Below are positions 45,842 to 58,000 of a DNA stretch of 64,000 bases, piece after piece. The first letter of the stretch is position 1, and the number at the start of each line of letters is the position of its first letter. Both the position numbers and the translations under genes were made by a program. The notes beneath the pieces are model-generated. The model ran no database searches, had not been told where the DNA came from, and worked only from the letters and a program-made list of their open reading frames with translations. The stretch is from Chlorocebus sabaeus (Eukaryota > Chordata > Mammalia > Primates > Cercopithecidae). The DNA lies in contig NC_132928.1 of NCBI RefSeq assembly GCF_047675955.1, forward strand, positions 51,206,889 through 51,270,888, given 5' to 3'.

Positions 45842-45884
<43 letters not shown>
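45842..45884 (+). repeat. (TG)n microsatellite
   Basis: About 21 pure TG units directly before a reverse Alu. TTGTGTGTG recurs right after that Alu, so the tract probably grew from its target site. Confidence 0.96.
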
Positions 45885-45886
<2 letters not shown>

Positions 45887-46171
45887 CTTGGAGACAGAGT
45901 CTCGCTCTGTCGCCCAGGCTGGAGTGTGGTGACATGATTTCAGCTCACTGCAGCCTCCGCCTCCCAGGTTCAAGCAATTCTCCTGCCCCAGCCTCCCAAC
46001 TAGCTGGGACTACAGATGCACACCACCATGCCTGGCCGTTTTTTGTATTTTAGTAGGGACGGGGTTTCACTGTGTTGCCCAGGCTGGTCTCGAACTTCTA
46101 ATCTCAGGCAATCTGCCTGCCTCCGCCTCCCAAAGTGCTGAGATTACAGGCATGAGTCACCACGCCTGGCC
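45885..46171 (-). mobile_element. Full-length Alu, reverse orientation
   Basis: GGAGACAGAGTCTCGCTCTG through CACCACGCCTGGCC. Confidence 0.94.
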
Positions 46172-46184
46172 TTGTGTGTGTTTA

Positions 46185-46350
46185 TTTAACCCACATGACT
46201 ACCCTAAGAAGTAAACACTGCTGCTCTTCCCATTTTGCAGGTGAGGAAACTGTTTAACTCAGAGGCTAACTTTTCTGAAGTCACAGCTCAATGGGGGAGG
46301 CATGGCTACACAGCCAGCACGTTTGCCCTGCACCCCAGACTCTCCCCCGA
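46185..46350 (-). mobile_element. MIR SINE, reverse orientation
   Basis: CCATTTTGCAGGTGAGGAAA and TGAAGTCACAGCTCAATG fit reverse MIR. Confidence 0.65.
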
Positions 46351-46604
46351 GGGGCACATACCCTCTGCTTTCCTTGCCTGGGGAGTAGAGGAGTGGACTG
46401 TGTTGACCGCTGCACCCTGTGACAGCATTTCCCACTTGACATTTGTAAAATTGTGGCTTAAAAAAATGAGTAAGTAGACACGATCCCTGCTTTCCCAGAC
46501 CATGCCCCGCTGCAGGAGGGTTGCCTGCACAGTGCAGATGGAGGGACTCCATTCTTTCTTCCTGATGACTCAGCTGCCCCGAGGTGGGGCCTGGAATAGC
46601 AGCC

Positions 46605-46830
46605 TTGAGAAATGAGCCTGGGCTGTAACATCACACAGCCCTGCTCTAAACTCCAGGTCCTTGCCATACCAGTTACATGGCCTTGGGCAGGTTTCTTAAC
46701 CTCTCTGAACTTGTGTCCTCACTTGTAAAATGGGATATTATACAGTACCTACCTCATAGGGTTTTAACATTTTATTTATTAGAATTAAATAAGGCAAAGT
46801 ATGTAAAGGGTGTGGCACATGCACCTTGTG
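46605..46830 (+). mobile_element. MIR SINE
   Basis: TACATGGCCTTGGGCAGGTT, TCTTAACCTCTCTGAACTTG and TACCTACCTCATAGGGTTTT are close to the MIR consensus. Confidence 0.85.
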
Positions 46831-48780
46831 AACCGTAACTGCCCCCACAGGCCCCTAGTTCTTGAGGATGATAGCGTCCAGTCCTTACTCCTGTGCCAGG
46901 ATCTCTCAGGGTAGGAAGTTCCACTTAGCAGAGACACCAGTGATTCCCTTTTTGAATGGCTCCACTCCCACACCCAGGGCTCTGGACCCAGTTCAGAAGT
47001 ATGTTGGGGTGGGAGTTGGGGGGTGGAGGAGGCTTCAGGGACAGGTGCTCATGTGGCAGTCCCTGCATTGTCCCTGAAGCCAGCTTTTTCAGAGGCACCC
47101 ATCACATGTGGTGTGTACCCAACCCATCCCCTCCTTCCCCCTTCATGACTACTGGAAATAAATAAAACATTGAGAGGAAAGGAATCATGTATCTACAAAG
47201 CTATTGGATGAAATACTTGCTGAAGAAAATTACATGAAGCAGAACAGAAAAGACCAAAACAGTTACATAAAACAAAAGGAATTTAGCAATTTGAAAGGCA
47301 GGAGGATCAGAATCAGAGATAATATACATATTAAGTTAATGGGAAGAAAAATGGTCAAATGAGGTAAGTAATATTAACTCAATATTTGGTTGTAAAGGAA
47401 TCAAGTAGAATTGTTTGCATTTAAGACTAGTTATTAAAACAGCACTTAAACCGGGGGAAGGGAGTGGAATAAATGAAAGATACAAGCAGCAGTAGCTCAG
47501 AAGGCAAGGTTCACCCTTCCTCTCCCTCCCCGACCGGCAAAAAGGGCTCTTCAGGTGGAAGGAAGCAGGGCTGGCTGCCCAGTACCGAGTGCTTGCCCCT
47601 AGGGGGCGCCCAAGAACAGAGGCTCTCGCCAAGGAATCCAAGTGTCCCAGAAATGCCCCAGTGACCTGCCCCAGCTGCTGCCCCTGCTTTCCCTGACAGC
47701 ATAGGGATTTAGAGAAGAACTTTTCCCTCGGGCAGAAATGGCCCCACGAGGCACAGGTGACTTCACGGGTCATGTCCAAATCCACACAATCATCAGCAGT
47801 AAATCATTTTTATCCAACCATTCAGTCAACATATACTGACTGCCCCTCCTTGCCAGGCACTGCAACCCACACTTACAACAGAGGATGTGGAAATAGATTT
47901 AGGTTATAAGCCGAATAAACAGTTCAGAGCAGGGAGCAGGAATAAAGGGAATGAGCTCCTCACCGCAGACACCCTACCTTTCAGGGTGGGCAGGAGCTCC
48001 TAAGAGCTGCCCCTCCATCCAACGGGACATGGCCTGTGGCTCTGCAGTGTCCACAAAATGAATAAAGTGCAGACGAGCTTGGGGTCCAGCGGTCCTTGAG
48101 GATGATCACAGCCCACGCAGCTGACAGAGGCTTCTGAGGACACAGGTGCTGTCCCTGTACTGCCCTCGGAGCACAGTCCTGGTCTCCAGTTCACAGTGCC
48201 TCCCACAGGGAGAGGAGAAAACCTTCCTTTCTCTGAAGAAATGGAAGGAAGGCTAGCTGAGCCTCTTCTATGGGTCTGGGATGAGGTTGAGTGCTTTATA
48301 GACATGAGGCAGGATAAGCTTATTAGCTAGTAATTTGTGTTTTTCCCCAGAGCCCTAGGCAGGAGTAGGACCTCAGAGAGGAGCAGCCGTGTAGGGGTCC
48401 CAGATTCTCAGAACATCCTCCGTCACTGGGGTGGCTCATCCGTGGCAGAGCTGGCTGACCTGAAGTGACCCTAAGGACTGGAAACGGGTGTCTCAGTGGT
48501 GAGCAGTGCAGACAGGCCCAAGGCAAGACCCAGGCTCTTGTTCTTTCTCTACAGTCTGTGAGTGTGTGTGTAAGACAGTGTGTATTGGGGGAACAGTCCT
48601 GAAAAAAGAGGGGCTCTAATTTCTTCCTTGCTTGGCAGGGTGAGCGCTCAGAATGAAAGCTAAGTTGCTTTACTTGTTACCAAGGTAGCGGAATAACTGG
48701 GATTCTCATACACTGGGGTAGGAGTAGAAAATGAGACAGCCACTCTAGAAAAGAAAGTGTTTCCTGCCCACTGGAGTTTG
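46831..48780. other. Non-genic sequence with a candidate CTCF site
   Basis: No exon with splice support. About 47160-47470 is AT-rich and unassigned. About 47810-47990 resembles old L2-age sequence. Confidence 0.35.
47596..47610 (+). promoter_or_regulatory. Candidate CTCF-binding site
   Basis: CCCCTAGGGGGCGCC fits the CTCF core except for one position (C for A at the third base). Confidence 0.4.
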
Positions 48781-48898
48781 TAAAGTGCATCATAATCATA
48801 GCAAAGAATCCTCACGATACCGTATGCCATTGTCAAATAGCTATGATGACTCTCATCTTGTAGACGAAGAATCAAGGCTCAGAGAAAATCACTGAAGC
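48781..48898 (-). mobile_element. MIR SINE fragment, reverse orientation
   Basis: CATCTTGTAGACGAAGAATC, then AAGGCTCAGAGAAAATCACT. Confidence 0.6.
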
Positions 48899-49444
48899 TG
48901 GCCACAGGGCTGTTTCTACCGTGCCTGCTCCAATGCTTGGCAGGGGTACTGCGGCCACGGCACACAACTTTAGCAAAAGCACTGTGGGAAACGCAGCTCC
49001 CACGTTGGGAATGCAGATCTGGTGGTTCTGGGAGAAAAGGTGTGGACTGTAGGAAAGTGAAAGTTGTCTGTCTATAAAGAAGGGTTCCTTGAGCCTGGGT
49101 AAAAATGGCATTCCCACGTTAGGGGATAGGAAAAGAGCTGCTGGGAGTTTCCCTGAACCGTTCGGCTTCCTGTAGCTCATGCAAACCAAGTGTTTGTTCC
49201 TGGGCCACTTAGGAAGCCTGCTCCTCCCTCACTCTTGGTTCCTTTGACCCTTGCCTAGATTTCCTGGCACAGCCACCAGTGAAACTCACATCCTGGGAGC
49301 CAGGGCTGTCCTCTCCCGCCCTCACCACTGGCCCTCTGTGTCTCGTCCAAGCCATCGCCTTCATTCGTGTATTTAAGGTCTCTATGTACCAGGCAGAACA
49401 CTGCGTAGGAGCTGCAATCCAAAGAGAATAATCATAGCAAATGC
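48899..49444. other. Non-genic sequence
   Basis: I see no recognised repeat or exon. Confidence 0.4.
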
Positions 49445-49890
49445 TACTGTAGTAGTCAGGGTTCTCTAGAGGGACAGAACTAATAGGATAGATGTATATA
49501 TGAAGGGGAGTTTATTAAGGAGTACACGGTTACAAGGTGAAGTCCCACAATAGGTCGTCTGCAAGCTGAGGAAAAAGGAGGCCAGTCCAAATCCTAAAGC
49601 TGAAGAACTTGGAGTGCAGCGTTCGAGGGCAGGAGGCATCCAGCACGGGAGAACGACGCAGGTTGAGGCTAAGCCAGTCTAGCTTTTCCACGTTCTTCTG
49701 CCTGCTTTTATTCTGGCCGTGCTGGCAGCTGATTAGATTGCGCCTACCCAGATTGAGGGTGGCTCTGCCTTTCCCAGTTCCGCTGACTCAGATGTCAGTC
49801 TCCTCTGGCAACACCCTCACAGACACACCCAGGATCAATACTTTGTATCCTTCAATCCAGTCAAGTTGACACTAATGATAACCATAACGC
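49445..49890 (-). repeat. LTR-type interspersed repeat, reverse orientation
   Basis: TAGTCAGGGTTCTCTAGAGG, GGAGTTTATTAAGGAG, GTCTGCAAGCTGAGG, CTGGCAACACCCTCACAGAC and CAATCCAGTCAAGTTGACAC form a common primate repeat read backwards. The family name is not certain. Confidence 0.65.
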
Positions 49891-50431
49891 TTGTCATTTA
49901 CTGAAAGGTTTTGTTGGGCTTGTGAGGGGCGAGTGCTTTGTGACTTTGGCACAGTCCCCGCTCTCAAGGAGCTCACAGTCAGGAAGGAAAGAAACGCAGG
50001 TGGAATTTCAGCCTGGAGTTCCTGTGCTGCCCTCAGGGAGTGCTGGGCCTGAGCTGGCGTGAGGCTGCAGGGCCCTTCCTGGAGAGACTTGAGGGAGACG
50101 CCTGGGGGAGTGGCTCAATGAAAAGGTCGCTGGCAGGGCGGCATCTTCCACGTCAGGATTGTCAGGTTCTCTTCTGTCCCCGGAGAGTGGTCCTGGGAGG
50201 CCCCGGCACAAGCAGGACCTGCTTCTGGGAGGAAGTCATTCAAGGCCACTGCTATACAAGAGAAACTGTGGCAGGACATTTTTGTGGCTGCATGAACAAT
50301 TTCTCCCCTCTTTCCCTTTTGCCCATTCGGAGGGGCCGTTTGCCCTTCCATCAGGGAAGGGTGAGAAGGGGTGGAGTGCAGGAAAAAAGAGCCTTCCAGA
50401 CTGTGTTTCCGAAAGCTTTGCCCTTAGGGCA
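49891..50431. other. Non-genic sequence
   Basis: I see no recognised repeat or exon. Confidence 0.4.
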
Positions 50432-50712
50432 ACAGAGAGGGTCTTGCCCTGTCTCCCAGGCTGGAGTGCAGTGGTACAATCACAACTCACTGCAGCCTCA
50501 ACCTCCCAGGCTCAAGCGATCCTCCTACCTCAGCCTCCTGACTAGCTGAGACTACAGACGTGTACCACCATGCCCAGCTAATTTTTAATTTTTGTACAGA
50601 TGGAGTCTCACTATGTTGCCCAGGCTGGTCTCAAATTCCTGGGCACAAGCAATCCTTCTGCCTTGGTTTCTCAAAGTGCTGGGACTATAGGTGCCTGCCA
50701 CTGTGCCGGCCC
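50432..50712 (-). mobile_element. Old full-length Alu, reverse orientation
   Basis: GAGGGTCTTGCCCTGTCTCC through GCCACTGTGCCGGCC, diverged. Confidence 0.88.
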
Positions 50713-51190
50713 AGTCCTGTGCTTAATTTTGGAGCCAGAGCCTCGATGGGGCGTGGGGGTCTCTGATCTTGCAGAAGCAGAATTGTTGGGGCCATCACCT
50801 CCCAACCTCATGCTTTTCAGTGTCCTAAGCTTGAATTGCTGTCTCACCACTGCCTGCAGGGTAGTCCTGAGCAGGCTGTTTCACTTCTCCGAGCCACAGT
50901 CTCTCCCCTGCGAACCAGGGAAAATGGCAGCCCCTCCCTCATGTGGTTGCTGTGAGGAGGGGTAGGAGGTGAGTCTAGCAAAGCCTGGTCCACAATTTCC
51001 AGCTCCTTCTCCCTCCTCACCTCCTTCTTCCCCTTCCTTCCTTTCTGCCCCTTGCTCCTCTGACCCTGAGGACCCAGGGGTCAAGCCTCACCCTGCCTTC
51101 TGCTTCCCTACTCCCTTTCTCCCCCAGCAGCCAGCCCCAAGGATGCGTTCCTTCCATCCCCGATCTGCCTATTAATTACCAGATCCACGT
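50713..51190. other. Non-genic sequence
   Basis: Includes a short C/T-rich tract at about 51000-51130; no recognised element. Confidence 0.4.
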
Positions 51191-51680
51191 TGCAGGAGGA
51201 CCTCTGAAGATGCTCTGAAAAATCAACTGGCAAAAGGCAGATTAATTGGAGGAAAGTCATACAAATTTATTTAACATGTGTCCCCAGGAGCCTTCAGAAG
51301 GCAGACCCAAAGATAGGGGGAGAAATTGTTCGTTTTTGTGCTTAGGTTCAACAAAGTGTGCGCAGCTGTGTAGAAACATGATTGGACAAAGGGCCTGATC
51401 TAATGTGAATAGACTGAGTGGGGAAACCCGGCCAGGCCTGTCTGTCTAGTTTCTTCTCGGTCTCTCTGAGCATGAAGTCCTTCTTTCTGGGCGTGGAGCA
51501 GGGTCCTCTCTGGAATGGGGGTTTCATGACCTACAGTCAAATGATGATCCCTTCAGATCATTTCTTTACAGCCAGTTTCTACACAGCAAGGCAAGGGCAA
51601 GTTAGAGTAATATTTTTAGGTTTTATGGCTGACTTGGGGAAAAGGGGTTCTAGTTCCTATGACTGACTTTGGGGAGAGTG
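51191..51680. repeat. Possible old interspersed repeat upstream of CLEC20A
   Basis: Its even composition and phrases such as AGCCTTCAGAAGGCAGACCC and CAGATCATTTCTTTACAGCC look like an LTR or DNA-transposon relic, but I cannot assign it. Confidence 0.3.
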
Positions 51681-51907
51681 GGGCTGAGAGACAGGAAAGC
51701 AGGAGAAGGTCAGAGAAAAGCTTTTGCTTCTGAGGCCTTCATTTTGGGACACTGTTTTCTGAGTCCCCACACAGGGATCTCTTCCGCATCCTCCAGGCTG
51801 CAGCTCCAGCACCTCACACCCTGCTGGCAGCAACAGACACTGGATAAGTATTTGTTTAGTAAAATCCAGCAGTTTGGGTTGCAAAGAGGAAGAGAGTAAA
51901 GAGCAAG

Positions 51908-51917
51908 GAATAAAAGG
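51908..51917 (+). promoter_or_regulatory. TATA-like element upstream of CLEC20A
   Basis: GGAATAAAAGGCC lies about 105 bp before the CLEC20A start codon, at a fitting distance for a short 5' UTR. It is a weak match to TATAAA. Confidence 0.3.
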
Positions 51918-52017
51918 CCAGAAGGTCAGACGCAGCCTCTGCCACAGTCCCCGCCAGCTCCGGGGGCTTGTCCCATGCCCAGCCAACACCCAGTCATCGC
52001 CCAGCCAGTGCCCAGCC

Positions 52018-52057
52018 ATGCTGCCCCAGGCACTGCTGCTCTCCTTCTGTGCAGCAG
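52018..52057 (+). CDS. CLEC20A: CLEC20A exon 1 (signal peptide)
   Basis: ATG in the context AGCCATGC, then LPQALLLSFCAA and one base of Ala; donor CAG|GTGAGG. Hydrophobic core LLLSF, a cleavable signal peptide by its look. Confidence 0.88.
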
Positions 52058-55000
52058 GTGAGGCCCCCCGGCCTGGAGGAGGGTGCCTGGCTCCATGCTC
52101 CCCAGGGCTGGAGGCTGAGGGAAAGCGGCACTCCCCTGAAGTTCCCAGATTTCCAGGTTGGAGGGGAGGCAAGGTAGAAAGAAATGAATACTTTTCAACC
52201 GTCAGAACAGGGGTGGGAAGGGAGCTTCGCCCTCATCACCCCTAACCAGACAGTACTCAGTCAGCACCCAGAAGGCAGCAGTCAGAAACAATGCGGCTCC
52301 AGCAGCTTCCATTCTAGCGGGGCTAAGACATTCCTCAAGGAGACGGCCTCGCAGGTCACTTCAGAAGCTTGTGCGATGCAGGGAAGACCATCACCAGGGT
52401 GTGGACAGGGACGGGCATTGTGGGGGTCTGTGGACCAGGGGGCGGCAAGGGTTCTCGGAGGAAGGGAGCCGTGGGTGAGTCTGAGGGGGAGAAGGAGCCG
52501 CCAAGACAGCCAGGAAAAGCCCTGGCTGGGAGGGTGGCGGCTGCTGATGCGGGTGGGAGGGGAGGGCGAAGGGCCCCATGGCTGCGGCCCAGGTGGCCGT
52601 GGGCGGTCAGGTCTTAGGCCCTCTGGCTGCAGAGCGGGGGTGTGTGGGCGCTGCTGAGGGTAGAGAGGCCTCGGGCCCAGGTGTCGGCAGGCACGCAGAG
52701 AAGGGCGAAGTTCAAGGCAACGGAACTGACTAGAGGTCACAGAGGGACAGAGGTTGCCACCAGGGCTCTGGGGTGGGGCTGGAGAGACCGGGGGGAGGGG
52801 CACCCTGCACGGCGCTGGGGGGCGGGGGTTGACACCGTCCTAAAATCAATTATGTGGGCCACAGCCAGTCATTCAACAAAAAAGTAAGCAGAATGCTTTT
52901 CTTAGCGACAGGAAGCATCCTCCGCTGTGGTGGGTGTGAGGAGCTGGTTCTCCTTGGCAAGCGCCTCCTCAGTTCTGGCCCCTGGCTTTGCTGCCACGGC
53001 CTGTGCCCAGCTCCTCATTCTCATTCTCCTCTCCTGGGGCATCTGGCTTGAAGGGTTCCTTGTGTCCGGGACCTCCAAGGTCCTAGCACCAAGCCTTTCA
53101 TTCCTCTCTGCCTCCCTCCACAGGCAGACCCAGGGCAGAGCAGAGCAGCCCCGGACCAACCACATTTACTGGGACCAAGGGGATGGAGTCAAGGAAGGAA
53201 GGAACACAGATCTTGGGGCTTAGGGTGGCTTCCTGGGAGACGTTTGATTTGCTCATTAGTTCCTCCCTCCCCTTCTTTCCTTCCTTCTTTCCTTCCTTCC
53301 TTCCTCCCTCCCTCCCCATCTCCCTTCCTCCCTCCCTCCCCATCTCCCTTCCTTCCTTCCTTCCTTCCTTCCTTCCTTCCTTCCTTCCTTCCTTCCTTCC
53401 TTCCTTCCTTCCTTCCTTCCTTTCTGTCTTCCTCTCTCCCTTCTGTCTTCCTTCCTTTCTTCCTCTCTCCCTTCTCCCTTCCTTCCTTCCTTCTTTGCTT
53501 CCTTCCTTCCTTCCTCTCTCCCTTCTGTCTTCCTTTCTTCCTCTCTCCCTTCTCCCTTCCTTCTTTCTTTCCTTCCTTCCTTCTTTCCTTCCTTCCTTCG
53601 TCTTCGTCTCTCCCTTCCCTCTTCCTTCCTTCCTTCCTCTCCCCTCCCTCCCTCCCTTCCTTCTTTCCTTCCTTCCCTCTTTTTCAATACGTTGAGCCCT
53701 TGTGGTCAGCATTGTGCTTGGCCCTAGGAATATAATGATGAATACGGCTCATTCTTTGCTCCTAAGTTGCCCGTACCAGGTGGTACAGATAGACAAACAA
53801 AAAGGTCTCTTCCCTGAAAGCTTTTTAAAAATTCTGATGCTAGTCCCAGCGGCAGATCTTTGCTCTAGGGTGGGTCTGGAAATTGGCGTACTTGAAAAGC
53901 TCCCTAGGTGATTCCAGGGTGCAGCTCTGGTTATGGGTCCCCGATGGAGGGGCAGTCCCCTGCCATGGATATGGGCCTGGAGCTGGGAGCCTGCCCAGGG
54001 TTCTTGAGTCTGGGCTGTATTCCTTCCCACCGGGTGGCCTTGGCTGTGCCTCGTTAACTCTCTGTGACCTGGTTCCTTCATTTGTAAAACAGGCAGAGTG
54101 ATACCTTAGGCAGCTGGAAGAATCCCGTGAGCTGATGGCACATGGCGGGTACTCAGCAAGCTTTGTCTGTCGTTATCAAGCACTGACAAAGGTGCACTGC
54201 AGCATATAGGAAAGGCATCTCACCTTTTCTGTAGAAAGGATGGGGCAGAAGGGTGAGGAGTTAGCTGGGCAAAGGGAGTGGGGAGATGAGGGAATGGGAG
54301 AATAGGAATTGTGGGTTGAGGGAGCTGGAGGAGGTGGCTGGCTCTTCAAGAACAAGAGAACAGCTCATGCCAAGGCTGGGAGGTAGAGCTGGATATGACT
54401 GGTGGGCCAGCGACAAAGCACAGAGTGGGCAGGAAGAGGCTGGGAAGTCCCACCAGGGTGTGGCTGAAAGCTCTTTGAGGGCTAGGGGCTGGGCTGGGGA
54501 CAGCTGTGCTGTGACAGCCTCTCCTGCTCTAGCCCTGCAGCTGGTGAGCAGTAAGAGGGACTTGGTTCTGGTGAAGGAGGCGCTGAGCTGGTACGACGCC
54601 CAGCAGCACTGCCGGCTGCACTACACAGACCTTGCTGACCTGCAGCCAAGTGACCTGTTGAATCTCTACTCCCTCATGACCAGCACCCAGGCTTGGATTG
54701 GCCTCTTCTTCGACGCAAGCACGTCTGGCCTGAGATGGTCCAGCGGCTCCACCTACACAGCCCTGGAGTGGGTTCAGACACTGCCCGAATTCGGGGTGGG
54801 CATCTGTGCCACGGTGTACACTCGGCTGAAATTTCCCTCCATAGGGGCCGACTCCTGCACAGCCCAGAATCCCTTCTTCTGCTACTATGGTGTGTTCACA
54901 TTCATATTTCAGGCTTGGTCTTCCCCCTAGGGGCCTCGCTCTGTTGCCCAGGCTGGAGAGCAGTGGCGGGATCATAGCTCACTGTAACCTCCAACTCCCG

Positions 55001-58000
55001 GGCTCAAGTGATTCTCCTGTCCCAGCCTCCTGAGCATCTGGGACTACAGGTGCCTGCCACCACACCTGGCTAATTAAAAAACAAACAAACAAACAAACAA
55101 CCTTAATAGAGACAGGGTCTCGCTATGTTGTCCAGGCTGGTCTCAAATTCTTGCCTTCAAGTGATCCTCCTGCCTCAAGTCTCCCAAAGTGCTGGGATTA
55201 TAGGCATGAGCCATTGGGCCTGGCCCAGGGTTGCTTTTCAATAGCAAATGATGGGGCGGGGAGAGAGAGAGCGAGAAGCACCCTTTCAGAGGATAACTGG
55301 TCATGACTTTACTGTTTTTGCAACATCACTTTCTCTCTGTGGCCTCTGTTTCTATTTCCTCTGCATACCTACTCTGAACACTCCATTAGAAAAAATGGGT
55401 GTAAGTCAGGATAGAATAAAAATAAAATCTGGAAATTTCCTTTCTTGCCAATTAAGGATTTGGAGGAAGGAGAAAAAGAAAGGGAGCCAAGAGGGAAAGA
55501 CAGGCTGGGGTTCGGGGGATGCATGTGTACCTATGCAGAGGCAAGAGCAGAATTCAGTGTCTCCTTCTCAGGAAGCACAGGTGGACGGTTAGGGTCTCAG
55601 AGCTGGGCAGCAGGGGAGCAGCCGTCCTCTGGGAGATCCCCTGCTTCCCGCTAAGTGGGGAGCGGGAGCCAACTCCTCGGGCATCGTTGTGGGAAATCCA
55701 CCATCGGTACGCCATGCGCAAGGCTCCAGCTGTTGGAGAACAGCAGCTGCCTCCTTGTGTTCCACCGGGCCCCTCTCTGTCCCGGCTACCAGTGCCTCTG
55801 ACTCCTGTCTTGTTGCTGTTGGGAAGATCATACGTGGGCTGGTTGTGGCATGCACAGCACTTGCCCGGTAAGAGTGTCACTTCCTGCTTTTCCCTCTGTC
55901 AGCCAAGGCTCAGTCCAACTCTGTGCCATCCTCACCTCTCAAATAGGGTTATGGAGGACCAACCTCACATGCACCCAACACAGCCACATGGCGCCTGCCC
56001 CGGGACCTTGGGAAGTAGCAGGTGGTGGCTGCTTAGATTTAAATGCTGGGTTCCCAAGGGAGTAAAGAGATTCCCACGGGTGGTAAGTGTGCCTCGGACC
56101 AGGAGGCCTGCAAAGGGAGGGGTGTGCCTATGGGGTTGTCCCCTGCTCCACACAATGTCCCCACACTCCACCAAGATGGGTCCTGACCCCTCACCTCTCT
56201 CCAGTTCTGCGCCTCTGCTGCTAGCACACGGGGTCAAGTCAGCGCTGTCTCTCCTCTGGGTCTGCCCTTGCCCCCTAAAGTCTGTTCTCTACACAGAGTG
56301 AGCTTTTAAAAAGGTTAATCAGATCACTTCCCTGTAAACAAAAGAATCAGTAGGCCCTGACAGCACTTAGAATCCTATCCTTCTTTAGCCATCGGGCCTC
56401 GCCTCCCCTCTTTGGCCTCATCTCCTACTCCTGCCCCAGCCACATGACTTCCTTCGGCTCCTTCTCACTGCAGAAGCTTTGCTGTGGCTCTGCTTGGGCA
56501 GCTCCCCCTACCTCTCTGCAAGATTTGCTCCCTCTCATATTCTCTTCAAGAGCAAGGACTCTGCTTGTCTTATTTCTGTCATTTTTCCCAGGGCGTAGAA
56601 TAGCGTCTGTGACCCAGTAGGTGCCCAGTATTTATTGAATAAATTGAATCAATGTAGAAAGGGATGGACGAGCCTGTCTGCCCCCGAGCTAAGTTTTCCC
56701 AGTGGTAACTGGGCAGCTCCTGCCTGCAGAGGATCCTGGGCCTCCCTGTAACTCGTGGTCTGTTTCTGTTTTACAGACCCTGATGTCGGGCACCTCATCT
56801 CCACGAAGCCCTCTGTCGGCCTGACCACCTCTCCAAAGCCAGGTACACACCTGCTCCCCATTCCCTTTTCTGGGAATTTGGCTTGTTTTGCCTTGGACCT
56901 CTCCATCAGGACCAACCGGCAGGATCCCCAACCCCAGGGCCCCTCTGTTCCCCTGACTCCTGCCTGGCTGTCCAGGAGGGATTTCCAGGCTTTGCTGTCC
57001 CCTGACTGAACCCCACGGAGACAGTCATTGTCTTTATTTTTATTTTTCCTTTTTTTAAGACATGGATGGCCTTACTCTGTCTCCCAGCCTGGTGTGCAGT
57101 GGCACACTCACAGCTCACTCAACATTCCTGGTGGGTGATCCTCCTGCCTCAGCCTCCTGAATAGCTGGGACTACAGGCACATGCCACCATGCCCAGCTAA
57201 TTTTTTTGTATTAGTAGAGATGGGGTTTTGTCATATTGCTCAGGCTGGTCTCGAACTCCTGGGCTCTAGTGATCCACCTGCCTTGGCCTCCCAAAGTGCT
57301 GAGATTATAGGTATGAACCACACAGCTGGCCATTGTCTTTATTATTCTGATGGGCCCACAGGGGAGGGTGACTGGCTCTAAGTCTCCAATCAGAGACTGG
57401 AATCAGAGAGTGGATGAGCCCTTGGCTGCAGCCCAGCTGTCACTCTGGGGTTGGGGACTGGGTGGTTTCTCTTCACAGCCCAAGTACTTGCTCATCCATC
57501 TGGGGGTGGGGGCGGCTTCTCTGAAATAGTCCCCTCCGGTGTTACTGCCTTGGTATCTTTTAAAAAGTTTCTTCCTATCTGATATGGATAAGTTCTATGA
57601 CAGAGGCTATATACTCACTCACTCTGCTCTGAGGAGTGGCTTTTCTGCATGGTATGGAGTACAGAGTTGTAGAGTGAAGATGGTGTAGGCTTCCCATGTT
57701 CGAACCTCTAGTATGACCCGAGTTTGGGCAGGTCGTTGCCTCCCTCAGCCTCCTTCTCTTCGTCTGTGAACTGAGGTTAATGACACCAACTTCTCAGGAT
57801 AGTAGTGGGGTTTTCAAAGATGACACAGGCCACATGCATAGCTCAGGGCACATACTAGGGGTTTAATCAAGAGTAACTTTAAAACATCAGTTGAGATAGG
57901 GAAAGTGTTAGGGAAATTGGAGGCAAATCTTGATGGGCTTAGGTGAAAGGCCCATGTCCAAGTTTGGGAAGCTCCATTTGAATCTGAGGATGTGATTCCC

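Noticed and set aside
53098..53735. Open frames of 143-204 codons on both strands (Ser/Phe/Leu/Pro repeats on plus, Lys/Glu/Gly/Arg repeats on minus)
   Set aside because: They are translations of the (TTCC)n tract. A four-base repeat without stop codons stays open in several frames at once.
55519..56301. 260-codon plus frame inside CLEC20A intron 2
   Set aside because: No domain, no splice phase that fits CLEC20A, competing antisense frames of about 100 codons, and its end enters an L2 repeat.
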